From contig ONAD01000002.1 of the NCBI GenBank assembly GCA_900315735.1, positions 109,291 through 173,290 of the forward strand: a DNA stretch of 64,000 nucleotides. Direction: 5' to 3'. The notes beneath the pieces are model-generated. The model worked only from the letters and a program-made list of their open reading frames with translations. It had not been told where the DNA came from and did no database searches. This DNA is from an uncultured Lachnospiraceae bacterium (GTDB lineage Bacteria > Bacillota > Clostridia > Lachnospirales > Lachnospiraceae). This document shows, one piece after another, positions 1 to 8,546 of the stretch. The position numbers were made by a program, and so were the translations under genes. The number at the start of each line of letters is the position of its first letter. The first letter of the stretch is position 1.

Positions 1-1306
1 TATTTCCCTCTGCCAGATGGGTTGCTTCTTTCTTATCAACTTTAGACAGCGTATGACCGCCAAGATAACTGCCGCAGATATTGGAAAGTAGAGATTTTGT
101 ATCCACTGCCATAATCTGGTTTGAACCAGGTGTTCCACTATCCTCACCCACACCATTGAGTGCCGGGTTCTTTTCATTATCAAAAGCGCAGCCTGCGGTG
201 GTGCCATCATCATCATATCCGATGAATCCGCCCGGCGCAATCGATGGATGTGAACTTGTCACAGTGCCTGCCGTATTACTGTTCTGAATATTTCCACCTA
301 TATTTGTGCCACAAAAGCCACCGGTTTTCGGTTTCCAGCCCGTAACCGTACTCGTTACATTACTATAGGAAACACTGTCACTGACTGTTCCTTTTTCCAG
401 ATATCCGATAAAACCACCGGTATTCCAGTCATTTGCTTCAACATCGCCGTAAGACGCACAATGATCTACTTCCGTACTTTCGTCAACCATAAATATACAT
501 CCGGCAAAACCGCCGGTTGACCATCCTCCAGTCACATTGCCTTTTGCAGTACAGTTTTTGTAGGAGCCCTGGAAAATATTTCCAATGAATCCGCCGCTGG
601 TGGACCTTCCTGTCACAGTAACATCTGCGGAACAATCCGAAACATGGGCGCGACTCGCTGTACCAATCAGCCCGCCGGCATACATCTTGGAATCTACCTG
701 TCCAGTTCCCTGACAGTTTTCCACTCCAATAAAGGTAGCACTGGAACCACCCATTGTTGTTAGTTCGCCTACCAGCACTCCGGCACCGTAAATATCCGGA
801 CTGGCACTTGCATCTGTGCCATATCCGGCATAGATTGTGGCATTTTCAATACGAAAATTTTTCAGTACCGTTTCGTCAGATACAGCCACTACGACACCAA
901 ACAATCCTGCACAGACATTATTTCCCCGTTCATCCACATATAAGCCCGTAATGACCTGGTTATTTCCATCGAAGTATCCCGAAAAAGATTTAGCACTCGC
1001 ATTTCCATAGCCGATAGGAACCCATCTTTTCCCGCTTAAATCAATCGGAGCCGTCAATTTAAAATACTCACCGGAATGCGTTTGCCCAGGTACTCCTGAA
1101 TTCACTTCTGCCGCCAGTTTGGCAAGCTGCTCCGCCGTAGCAATCTGATATGGATCTGCCTTTGTACCGCTTCCGCCAGCAAAATCAGCTGCAGCGAAAT
1201 CCGTCCATTTCTCTGTTGTAACATCCGCCCGGGCAGATGTCGGTGTCAGTGTAAATACCATACAGATTATCAGTATCAGACCTAGTAACTTTTTCCTTTT
1301 TTCCAT
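1..1306 (-). CDS. Secreted GLUG-repeat surface protein, C-terminus cut by window edge
   Basis: The frame is open from an ATG at 1306 to the window edge (435 codons seen), so the gene is partial. Residues 1-27 are a Sec signal peptide: basic MEKRKK, a hydrophobic core, then ARA just before the mature start. Residues about 40-55 carry the GSGTKADPYQIATAEQL opening common in GLUG-type adhesins. After it come many units of about 30 residues with the pattern GGFIG...GS..NC...G.V, which is the GLUG motif found in Firmicute adhesins and IgA-protease-like proteins. A GGAAAGGAAG ribosome site precedes the start. It is probably exported and may be wall anchored, but the anchor would lie outside the window. 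The binding partner is unknown. Confidence 0.85.
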   Translation of the reverse strand, partial: MEKRKKLLGLILIICMVFTLTPTSARADVTTEKWTDFAAADFAGGSGTKADPYQIATAEQLAKLAAEVNSGVPGQTHSGEYFKLTAPIDLSGKRWVPIGYGNASAKSFSGYFDGNNQVITGLYVDERGNNVCAGLFGVVVAVSDETVLKNFRIENATIYAGYGTDASASPDIYGAGVLVGELTTMGGSSATFIGVENCQGTGQVDSKMYAGGLIGTASRAHVSDCSADVTVTGRSTSGGFIGNIFQGSYKNCTAKGNVTGGWSTGGFAGCIFMVDESTEVDHCASYGDVEANDWNTGGFIGYLEKGTVSDSVSYSNVTSTVTGWKPKTGGFCGTNIGGNIQNSNTAGTVTSSHPSIAPGGFIGYDDDGTTAGCAFDNEKNPALNGVGEDSGTPGSNQIMAVDTKSLLSNICGSYLGGHTLSKVDKKEATHLAEGN

Positions 1307-1625
1307 AATTCTTCCTTTCCCTTTCATAAATTCCCGTAATCTTCAAACCGGCAAAATTAAGGCTTTCAGATGGCTGTTCTGCCCTTTTAGATATTCACAG
1401 GGTATTAGCCGGATTGTGTGTATTATTTTTTATAGTTATAAAATGAAACTGCCATCTCTTAACTTCTATTTTACCAATTTCAACTTTTTTTAACATGCCC
1501 GTTTGAACGCAAAAAAGTGCCTGTTTCTATATTATGTCATTTATATGTACGGTAAACGTTACACAATAACATATACAAAAACAGGCATTAAAAATCCTTA
1601 AGCTAACAATTTTACTGTATTTAAT
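1307..1625. other. Intergenic leader region of the GLUG gene
   Basis: No gene is seen here. Read on the minus strand, the 100 bases before the GLUG gene contain nested pairings: CCGGC (1408-1412) with GCCGG (1348-1352), and CCCT (about 1399-1402) with AGGG (about 1382-1386). This could be a structured 5' leader, but I cannot match it to a known riboswitch class. The far part holds the likely terminator of the neighbouring minus-strand gene, listed separately. Confidence 0.3.
1511..1587 (-). terminator. Possible long-loop terminator after the acidic hypothetical gene
   Basis: TGCCTGTTT (1518-1526) and AAACAGGCA (1579-1587) form a perfect 9-bp inverted repeat. On the minus strand the second arm runs straight into C followed by six T. 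The loop of about 50 bases is long for a classical terminator, so the call is tentative. Confidence 0.4.
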
Positions 1626-2513
1626 CTATAATTCCGGAATCGGAAATAGTTCTTCCGGAGTACCAAAGTGGGCACCCAGAGGGTTCATATATTTTGTCCA
1701 CTGAATCTTCGTCTCGTCAATGTACATATTTTCCTCATCACCAATGCCATAGTTTGGAATGCCGTTATTAGTGCCCTCTAAGAAGTCTTTAAAAGCATCT
1801 ACATCAAGGTCACCGTTCAGATAATCCATCCAGAAATTGTCATGGGCTGCAAATAAAAGATTGTCCATTCGTGGAGAAGCCCAGCCTAAGAAATCACGGG
1901 CAGCCTCATACTGGGAATCGTCTTCAAATTCAATTTCCCATTCGTAAGTATCAGACCCGTTTTTGATGCAGCGGATACCTTTTTCATCCATGGCAACCAT
2001 ATATAATACATCTTCCGCATCTTCGTCAGATTCATTTGTGGCATCTGTCGGAAACGTAACCTTAAGGGTATCGGATAAAAGCATATCGATAAGAGGCTGG
2101 GCTGGTGTATCATTTACAATGCTTTTCTTTGCTGTCTCTGCCATTTCCTTATCCTTAACTTCTTCTTCCTCTTCAATAGCTTCCTGTAAAGCTTCTTCCG
2201 CTTTATCAAAGGAGTCTAACAGCTTGTCCCATTCCTTCATGCTGAAAGACTGACCACCGATTTGAAAGCTCTCTTCGGTTTCACCATTTTTCATTTTGTT
2301 ATAAATATTTTCTTTCCATTTTGCAATTTCTTCAGCCGGATTTACCGTAGCTGCAGAATCCTCATCCTCATTCATTTCAGAAAGCTTTTTCTGCACAAGC
2401 TGTTGAAAATGAGTCAGCCATTCGTTATCCTCGGTATTGTTATCCGAGTCAGTGGACAGGAAACTGAGGTAGTCCATTGGGGAGTTGTTGTTCCATATTG
2501 AGTTAATTGCCAT
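1626..2513 (-). CDS. Acidic hypothetical protein
   Basis: This 295-residue protein has no signal peptide or membrane segment and is very acidic, with a run of EEEEE near residue 117 inside a predicted helical stretch. The segment FQIGGQSFSMKEWDKLL around residue 83 looks like a conserved motif of Clostridia-restricted hypothetical proteins, possibly a DUF6033-type family, which I cannot confirm. The C-terminal third is rich in Trp, Asp and Tyr. The AAAGGAGCT ribosome site ends four bases before the ATG. It stands alone, with the large palindrome directly upstream. I do not know its function. Confidence 0.7.
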   Translation of the reverse strand: MAINSIWNNNSPMDYLSFLSTDSDNNTEDNEWLTHFQQLVQKKLSEMNEDEDSAATVNPAEEIAKWKENIYNKMKNGETEESFQIGGQSFSMKEWDKLLDSFDKAEEALQEAIEEEEEVKDKEMAETAKKSIVNDTPAQPLIDMLLSDTLKVTFPTDATNESDEDAEDVLYMVAMDEKGIRCIKNGSDTYEWEIEFEDDSQYEAARDFLGWASPRMDNLLFAAHDNFWMDYLNGDLDVDAFKDFLEGTNNGIPNYGIGDEENMYIDETKIQWTKYMNPLGAHFGTPEELFPIPEL

Positions 2514-2537
2514 AAGAGCTCCTTTCAGAAGTTGTTG

Positions 2538-3047
2538 TCTGGTGATTGCAAAAGCATATTTGTAACTTGTAAAGATTTCAGGGATTCAAAGTGCATTCTG
2601 GGTTTATCTGGTGTAAAATGCCAGCAGTTCTTAGGTACATGTTTTTCTTGCTGTCAGGCTGTCTTTCCGTTGCTTTGACACAATCGCAGTACTGTCCGTC
2701 GGGTACGGATGCGGATAAAGCCTGCAAGGGGCACTAAGAATTTCGGCAGGATAATCTTTTGTCTGGCAATCGGCGCAAATTCACATCCGTGTTCATATGC
2801 GCCTCGCCGGCACTTCCCTGTGCCGGCGTTGCCTGTTGCCGGACGAAATTCCAAGTGCCCCTAACAGCCTTTAAGATGCATCCGCACTTCGACGAACAGT
2901 CCTGTGATTTGTCAAACATTGGAAAGACCGACTTAATAAACAAAAGAAAAACATGTATCTTAGAGCTGCGGTATTTTATGTCAAAACCCAGATACACTTT
3001 GAATATCCTGATAAATTTACAATCCATACATTTTTGCAATCACCAGA
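2538..3047. repeat. 510-bp imperfect palindrome (MITE-like or structured RNA element)
   Basis: The outer ends are a perfect 16-bp inverted repeat, TCTGGTGATTGCAAAA at 2538-2553 and its complement at 3032-3047. The match continues inward for about 200 bp on each side at roughly 70 percent identity by eye. Shared blocks include ATTCAAAGTG, ACATGTTTTTCTT, GTCTTTCC and AGGGGCACT. The centre holds two nested GC-rich hairpins: GGCGCA (2772-2777) with TGCGCC (2798-2803), and CGCCGGCAC (2805-2813) with GTGCCGGCG (2820-2828). No transposase is present and no target duplication is obvious. A MITE-like element or a decayed inverted duplication fits best. A long structured RNA is the alternative. Confidence 0.7.
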
Positions 3048-3207
3048 AAAAAATAAAGACACTTTATCTCAATCAATCCCTTGAAATAAAATGCCATCCA
3101 TGTAATAACTATATCGACCACTCGATTTAAATACATTAGAGGAAAATGTTGATTTCTTCAAAAAATGCAGGTAGGATAGAAGAAAAGGAGTAGGAGGACG
3201 GGGCAGT

Positions 3208-4041
3208 ATGGGAAAAATCATTTTTCTGGATGTTGACGGAACCTTAGTGGATTATGAGAATCATTTGCCGGAATCTGCAGTTCTTGCAGTGCGAAAAGCA
3301 AGAGAAAATGGGCATAGAGTGTATATCTGCACCGGAAGAAGTAAAGCAGAGGTCTATGAGAATATCTGGGAAATCGGACTGGATGGAATGATAGGCGGAA
3401 ACGGAAGTTATGTGGAAGACCATGGACATGTGGTTATGCACCAGATGATTACGCCGGAGCAGTGCCGCCATATTGTGGACTGGTTAAAGGAGCGCGGACT
3501 GGAATTTTATCTGGAAAGTAATGCAGGACTGTTTGCAAGTGCCGGATTTGAAGAGGCAGGAGAACCTGTGATTCAGGAATATTCCAGGCGGAAAGGCAAA
3601 GAGGGCGCAGATAAAATAAAGGTACGGGATGCATTTCCGGAAATGATTTTTGATGGAGAGCTGTACCGGGATGATGTAAATAAAGTAAGCTTTATCTTAA
3701 ATCAGTATCAGGATTATAAAGATGCCGTGACCGAATTTTCGGATTTGCAGGCTGGAACCTGGGGCGGAGCCGGTGAAATTGCATTGTTTGGAGATTTAGG
3801 CGTAAAAAATATTACCAAAGGCAATGCCATTGCACATCTGTTAGAATATCTTCATGCCAATGTGGCAGATACCATAGCTTTTGGGGATGCCAAAGTGGAT
3901 ATTCCTATGTTAGAATACTGTGGCTATGGTGTTGCCATGGGAAGCGGCGGAGATGAGATAAAGACTATGGCAGATTATGTCACCGGGGATGTGGATAAGA
4001 ATGGATTGTATGATGCATTTGAAAAATTGGGGTTGCTATGA
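3208..4041 (+). CDS. Cof-type HAD-superfamily phosphatase
   Basis: This 277-residue protein is a HAD hydrolase of the Cof (class IIB cap) type, which dephosphorylates sugar phosphates or related small phosphoesters in the cytoplasm. HAD motif I is FLDVDGTLVD near residue 6, where the two Asp are nucleophile and acid/base. Motif II is CTGRS near residue 46. The motif III lysine lies in KNITKGNAI, and motif IV is GDAKVDIPML near residue 230. The cap domain lies between motifs II and III. The start follows a GGAGGA ribosome site. The last codons overlap the start of the lipoprotein gene, so the two are probably co-transcribed. The substrate cannot be read from sequence. Confidence 0.88.
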   Translation: MGKIIFLDVDGTLVDYENHLPESAVLAVRKARENGHRVYICTGRSKAEVYENIWEIGLDGMIGGNGSYVEDHGHVVMHQMITPEQCRHIVDWLKERGLEFYLESNAGLFASAGFEEAGEPVIQEYSRRKGKEGADKIKVRDAFPEMIFDGELYRDDVNKVSFILNQYQDYKDAVTEFSDLQAGTWGGAGEIALFGDLGVKNITKGNAIAHLLEYLHANVADTIAFGDAKVDIPMLEYCGYGVAMGSGGDEIKTMADYVTGDVDKNGLYDAFEKLGLL

Positions 4042-4919
4042 AGAAAAATATTGGTATATTTTTAGTGATGTGTATCATGTTGACTGCGTGTAAAAATGAT
4101 AAGTTTCCTTATGATGATGAACTGGATGATTCGGAAAAGAATGAAATAAGTACAGAGTATGACTCGTTAATTGACAGAAAAATTGCCAATACAAAAGATG
4201 AAAAAATAAATATCGGCTATGATGAAGCACTTTCTGAGTATGAAGGGTATCTTGATAATGTAAAATTATTTGAGGAAGACTATAAAAATCAGGATTACGA
4301 TGGAGATGGAAAAACAGATCGTATTTTCCAGTATTTCAGAAATGATAATAAGAAAGTATATACGATTTGCTTTGGAAATGGTGACCACCTTGAACTGGGA
4401 GCATTTGATGATACATTTCTCGGTCTTGAAGTATGGGGAGCGGATATTACCGGAGACGGGAAAAATGAGATTGTCTTTTGTGGAGAGCATACAGGAAATA
4501 CATGGATACAGAGTGGAAGTGAAATTGCAATCTGGAGAAAAGATGGCAGTGAGTACACAAGAATGAATCTGCCGGGAAAACAAACCGGAATACAATATTC
4601 TGCAGGATATGATATTTATATTGAAAAGACAGAACAGGAAGATATAATTTTAGTTACCTGTCCTGAATTGGGCTTGGAAGAGGAATATGTTCTGCCTGAA
4701 AATCAAAGAGAAGAATTTGATAGTTGTTATAAAGACTTAAAAGTTGGAGAAAGGATATTGAGTTCTTCAAAAGCATGGAAAATAGCAGTGGATGGAGATG
4801 ATATATTTTTATATGAAGCGTTTTTAGACAGACAGACTGCAGCAGTTAAGATAAAAATGCAATGGAAAGAAAATAAATTTGAAGTAATAGATACAGAAAT
4901 TTTAGAAGAATATTTATAA
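4038..4919 (+). CDS. Lipoprotein with calcium-loop-like (VCBS/FG-GAP type) motifs
   Basis: This 293-residue protein begins with a short lipoprotein signal whose lipobox is LTAC, so Cys18 should be lipidated and the protein held on the outer face of the membrane. Near residue 90 it has DYDGDGKTD, an EF-hand or thrombospondin-3 type calcium loop. Near residue 135 it has DITGDGKNEIVF, typical of FG-GAP/VCBS beta-propeller repeats. The rest looks beta-rich and is not recognised. Its ATG overlaps the stop of the HAD phosphatase by four bases. The ligand and role are unknown. Confidence 0.75.
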   Translation: MKKNIGIFLVMCIMLTACKNDKFPYDDELDDSEKNEISTEYDSLIDRKIANTKDEKINIGYDEALSEYEGYLDNVKLFEEDYKNQDYDGDGKTDRIFQYFRNDNKKVYTICFGNGDHLELGAFDDTFLGLEVWGADITGDGKNEIVFCGEHTGNTWIQSGSEIAIWRKDGSEYTRMNLPGKQTGIQYSAGYDIYIEKTEQEDIILVTCPELGLEEEYVLPENQREEFDSCYKDLKVGERILSSSKAWKIAVDGDDIFLYEAFLDRQTAAVKIKMQWKENKFEVIDTEILEEYL

Positions 4920-5039
4920 TGCATAAACAATGGCTGAAATGCAATCGCACAGGGTTGTTTTCTCCTTGGTGTTTTTAATTGCCTGCATTAGGGAAGCAGC
5001 AAGCAGATAAAATAAGTAAAGAAAGTTTAGGAGGACAAA

Positions 5040-6671
5040 ATGAGTAATAACGTAACAGAAAAGAAATGGTGGCAAAGTGCAGTAGTATATCAGATTTACC
5101 CAAAAAGTTTTCAGGACAGTAATGGAGACGGAGTCGGTGATTTAAGAGGAATTATGGAACGGCTGGAGTACCTTGGAAAGCTTGGTATTGATGCAATCTG
5201 GTTATCACCGGTCTGCAAATCCCCGCAGGCGGACAATGGCTATGACATTTCCGATTATCAGGATATTGACCCGATGTTCGGCAGTGTGGAAGATATGGAA
5301 GCTTTAATTAAAGAAGCAAAGAAATACAACATCCGCATCATTATGGATCTGGTTTTAAATCATACCTCCAATAAACACAGATGGTTTGAGGAAGCAAAGA
5401 AGAGTAAGGACAACCCATATCATGATTACTATGTGTGGAGAGATGGGGAAGAAGGCGTAGAGCCAAACGATATGAAAGCCGTTTTCGGTGGAAGTGCATG
5501 GGAATGGGTACCGGAAATAAAGCAGTATTATTTCCATCAGTTTTTGCCGGAACAGCCGGATTTGAACTGGGAAAATCCGCAGGTGCGAAAAGAAATATAT
5601 GACATGATTTTATGGTGGATGGAAAAAGGAGTTGGCGGCTTCCGACTGGACGTAATCGACCAGATTGCAAAAGAGCCGGATAAGAAAATTACCATTAACG
5701 GTCCAAGACTTCATGAGTATTTCCGTGAAATGAGCAAAGAAACTTTCCAGAAGGGAGATTTGATTACCGTAGGAGAAGCCTGGGGTGCAGACCCGGAGCG
5801 GGCAAAGCTTTACAGTAATCCGGATGGAAGTGAATTTTCCATGGTATTCCAGTTTGAGCACATCGGGCTGGACCAGCAGGAAGGCAAGGATAAATGGGAT
5901 CTGGCACCGCTGCCATTCTTAAAGTTAAAACAGATTATGAACCGTTGGCAGACAGAGCTTTATAACTGTGGCTGGAACAGCCTTTTCTGGAACAACCACG
6001 ATTTGCCGCGTATCGTATCCCGCTGGGGCAATGATAAGGAGTACCGGGTAGAGTCTGCAAAAATGCTGGCAATTTTATTACATGGAATGCAGGGAACTCC
6101 ATATATTTTCGAGGGTGAAGAGCTGGGCATGACAAATGTCCGCTATAATATCGAGGATTACCGGGATGTTGAAATCCAGAATGTATACAAGGAGCGTATC
6201 GCAGCAGGCTATGATAAGGAAGATGTTATGAATTCCATTTATGCCAAGGGACGTGATAATGCCAGAACACCAATGCAGTGGGATGATACAGAAAATGCCG
6301 GATTTACAACAGGCACACCTTGGATAAAAGTAAATGACAACTATAAAACCATCAATGCCAAGAGCCAGGTAGATGACCCGGATTCCATTTTCAACTGCTA
6401 CCGGAAGCTGGTAAGCTTTAGAAAAGAGTATCCTGTTTTGGTGGACGGCAGCTTCAAATTACTGTTAGCCGAGGATGAAAATATTTTTGCATATGAGCGT
6501 AAAAATGCGGATGAGACACTGCTTGTTGTCTGCAATTTCTACGGCAATACTGTGAAAATGCCTTTGACGGAAGAGACAGAGGATATGGAGCTTCTCATTT
6601 CCAACTATAAAGAGACAGAGGATTCTTCCGTGCTTCGTCCGTATGAAGCAAGAATGTACTATAAAAAATAA
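5040..6671 (+). CDS. malL: GH13 alpha-glucosidase (oligo-1,6-glucosidase type)
   Basis: This 543-residue protein has the GH13 subfamily 31 layout. It would release glucose from the non-reducing ends of short alpha-glucans in the cytoplasm, since no signal peptide is present. The opening WWQSAVVYQIYPKSFQDSNG, region I (DLVLNHTS), region II (GFRLDVID, nucleophile Asp), region III (VGEAW, acid/base Glu) and region IV (NHDLPR) are all intact. The Val after the nucleophile Asp is the residue associated with isomaltose and alpha-1,6 preference, so oligo-1,6-glucosidase fits better than maltase. QPDLNWENP is also family typical. The ribosome site is TTAGGAGG. Trehalose-6-phosphate hydrolase is a less likely alternative. 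Confidence 0.88.
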   Translation: MSNNVTEKKWWQSAVVYQIYPKSFQDSNGDGVGDLRGIMERLEYLGKLGIDAIWLSPVCKSPQADNGYDISDYQDIDPMFGSVEDMEALIKEAKKYNIRIIMDLVLNHTSNKHRWFEEAKKSKDNPYHDYYVWRDGEEGVEPNDMKAVFGGSAWEWVPEIKQYYFHQFLPEQPDLNWENPQVRKEIYDMILWWMEKGVGGFRLDVIDQIAKEPDKKITINGPRLHEYFREMSKETFQKGDLITVGEAWGADPERAKLYSNPDGSEFSMVFQFEHIGLDQQEGKDKWDLAPLPFLKLKQIMNRWQTELYNCGWNSLFWNNHDLPRIVSRWGNDKEYRVESAKMLAILLHGMQGTPYIFEGEELGMTNVRYNIEDYRDVEIQNVYKERIAAGYDKEDVMNSIYAKGRDNARTPMQWDDTENAGFTTGTPWIKVNDNYKTINAKSQVDDPDSIFNCYRKLVSFRKEYPVLVDGSFKLLLAEDENIFAYERKNADETLLVVCNFYGNTVKMPLTEETEDMELLISNYKETEDSSVLRPYEARMYYKK

Positions 6672-6810
6672 GAGATTTCCTATGGAAATAAATTCTTTGC
6701 ATAAATGTTGGAAATCCAACAGTCAGTCACTCCGTTATCTACTATAATATGGATAAACCCACCAAAAAGGTTTATACAAATCAGATAAAGAAAAGATAAG
6801 GAGCACAAAA

Positions 6811-7143
6811 ATGGCAGATTTATTAAAAAATATTTCCAAGAAAGAAGTTTTAAATTTAAAAGAAGAAGTAGCATATCAGGATGGACAGATTGTAAGTAAG
6901 ACACTGGCACAGAATGATGCAGTAAGCGTAACCTTATTTTCCTTTGCAAAGGGCGAGGAAATCAGCACACACGCTTCCGGCGGAGATGCCTTTGTAACCT
7001 GTCTGGATGGAGTTGGAGAAGTAACCATTGATGGTGAGAAATTCCAACTGACGGAAGGACAGTCCATCGTAATGCCGGCGGGACATCCACATGCCGTATA
7101 TGGAAAAGAGCAGTTTAAAATGCTTTTAGTCGTAGTATTCTAA
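6811..7143 (+). CDS. Small cupin-domain protein
   Basis: This 110-residue protein is a single cupin barrel. The first cupin motif is partly seen around residues 50-68 (GEEISTHASGGDAFVTCLDG, with one His). The second motif lies around residues 85-97 (GQSIVMPAGHPHAVYG, with two His). Such stand-alone cupins usually bind a metal and a small molecule. The substrate is unknown. AAGGAG precedes the start. A TATAAT-like box at about 6743 suggests its own promoter, and a strong hairpin follows the gene, so it is probably monocistronic. Confidence 0.8.
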   Translation: MADLLKNISKKEVLNLKEEVAYQDGQIVSKTLAQNDAVSVTLFSFAKGEEISTHASGGDAFVTCLDGVGEVTIDGEKFQLTEGQSIVMPAGHPHAVYGKEQFKMLLVVVF

Positions 7144-7163
7144 GAAGAAGTAAGTATTAAAAT

Positions 7164-7228
7164 ACCGCCACATACATAAGACAAAGCCATCATCAGATGT
7201 GCGTATTGCCTGTGTATGTGGCGGTTTT
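7164..7228. terminator. Inverted repeat, probable terminator after the cupin gene
   Basis: ACCGCCACATACA (7164-7176) pairs perfectly with TGTATGTGGCGGT (7213-7225), and TTTTG follows on the plus strand. The loop is about 36 bases. It lies between two convergent transcripts and may act on both: the minus strand continues into ATTTTAATAC. Confidence 0.6.
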
Positions 7229-7277
7229 GTGTTGCCAGATGTCCGTAAGAGCTGACGTTATATCAATAAGACATTGT

Positions 7278-7529
7278 TTAATAATACATCTTTGCAGCCT
7301 GTTTCCGTTCCCGGTATTCCTGTGCACTGACCGGTGTAATCATACCGCAGCTTTCGCACATAATGCCACGCTGTTTCTGGTGGCTGAAAATCGGAATATA
7401 GAAAAGGGTTGCCTGATTTAACTGTCTGCAAAGGGTATGCATGACATTATGCCGGCAGTTTGGGCAGACAGAAGTGCCAACCGGGCCTTCCCGTTTAAAA
7501 ACTGTTCTTGTACCGTAGATAATTACCAT
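7278..7529 (-). CDS. Small zinc-ribbon protein
   Basis: This 83-residue protein has CPNC near residue 22 and CESC near residue 58, with further Cys and His between them, which is a zinc-ribbon arrangement. The middle segment (ATLFYIPIFSHQKQRG) is hydrophobic and resembles the membrane-proximal part of small zinc-ribbon family proteins. The start overlaps the end of the upstream membrane-protein gene (ACATGGTAA), and that gene's GGGAGG serves as its ribosome site, so the two should be translationally coupled. Its function is not known. Confidence 0.7.
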   Translation of the reverse strand: MVIIYGTRTVFKREGPVGTSVCPNCRHNVMHTLCRQLNQATLFYIPIFSHQKQRGIMCESCGMITPVSAQEYRERKQAAKMYY

Positions 7530-8464
7530 GTCATAACACCTCCCTGATGAATATTTGCTTTTAACTGATTAAGAACCTGATCAAAATCTTTGCTTTTTCC
7601 ACTGTGAGCGGCAACCAGAGTACGTTTACCATCTGCAGTTTCCAGTGCAATATAGCTGGTTGTTGTCGGGTCGCCGTTTAACATGTTACATTTGAAAACG
7701 TTCGTAATATCGTCTAAAGGAGTGACATAGAAGCCTTCCTTTGTATTGTTGTAATCCAGTATGAAATGATTGGAAACAGCAACGCCAAGTTTTGATGAAA
7801 AAATGCGTGGGCTATTGGCAAAATCGGAGTAAATCCGCTGCAGACCGCCATTCTGCTCTAAGAGAGCAATCTTTTTCTTAACGGCTTTTTTCTTAGTGCC
7901 ACCTGCACCGAAAATAATAATACCAAGAATAGCAAATACGGCAGCAAGTACATAAAAGAGAATGCTGTTTTCAGAGGCTGTGTGTGTGGTGTCCAGATAA
8001 TGGTCACCAAAGTACTCGTCATAGTTGTAAGTAGTAATGTCCAGTCCGGTATCAGAAAGATAATCCACCAGATAATGAGCTGCCTGAGGTGGCATGCTGG
8101 TGCTTTTTCCCCGGATCGTGTGAGCAGGTAAGCTGTCGAGAACAGTGTCATCTACGTCTACACCATAGACCGGAAGGGAAGTTTCTCCCTTGGTAGCAAT
8201 GATACTCCAGTAACCTTCAGAATCCTCTGCAATATAGAATTCTGTGTGATCTTTTCCATCAGAAGTAAGCTCCGCAAATGGCCCCATTACATAAGTAACT
8301 TCCATTGTTGCGTAACCATCGGTCTGTGCGTCAAACGGATCATAAGCAGTAATCCACATCAGAAGACCGAAGGCAAGGAAAACGCCACCTAATACAAAGA
8401 AAATAATCAGTGCAGCGGTGTTTTTCCCACAGACTTTCAATAAATCCTTTTTAAATTCTTCCAT
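7523..8464 (-). CDS. Two-TM membrane protein of unknown function
   Basis: This 313-residue protein has a membrane segment at about 17-38 and another at about 168-188, with an outside domain of roughly 130 residues between them. After TM2 come a basic stretch (GTKKKAVKKK) and a cytoplasmic domain of about 120 residues that reads like a PH-like beta sandwich (SNHFILDY, EGFYVTPLDDITNVFK). A DUF6709-type family is possible but not confirmed. It overlaps and probably operates with the downstream zinc-ribbon protein. No catalytic motif is seen. Confidence 0.65.
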   Translation of the reverse strand: MEEFKKDLLKVCGKNTAALIIFFVLGGVFLAFGLLMWITAYDPFDAQTDGYATMEVTYVMGPFAELTSDGKDHTEFYIAEDSEGYWSIIATKGETSLPVYGVDVDDTVLDSLPAHTIRGKSTSMPPQAAHYLVDYLSDTGLDITTYNYDEYFGDHYLDTTHTASENSILFYVLAAVFAILGIIIFGAGGTKKKAVKKKIALLEQNGGLQRIYSDFANSPRIFSSKLGVAVSNHFILDYNNTKEGFYVTPLDDITNVFKCNMLNGDPTTTSYIALETADGKRTLVAAHSGKSKDFDQVLNQLKANIHQGGVMTW

Positions 8465-8546
8465 TTTCTTTTTTCTCCCGTGTATTTTTTTAAACCAATT
8501 CTATCATGGCATAAGAGGAAGAATTGTGCAACAGATATAAGGAAGA

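Noticed and set aside
2734..3130. Reading frames of about 100-120 codons on both strands in the palindrome
   Set aside because: They lie inside a self-complementary repeat, lack ribosome sites and have no recognisable domain. They are more likely chance frames in a repeat.
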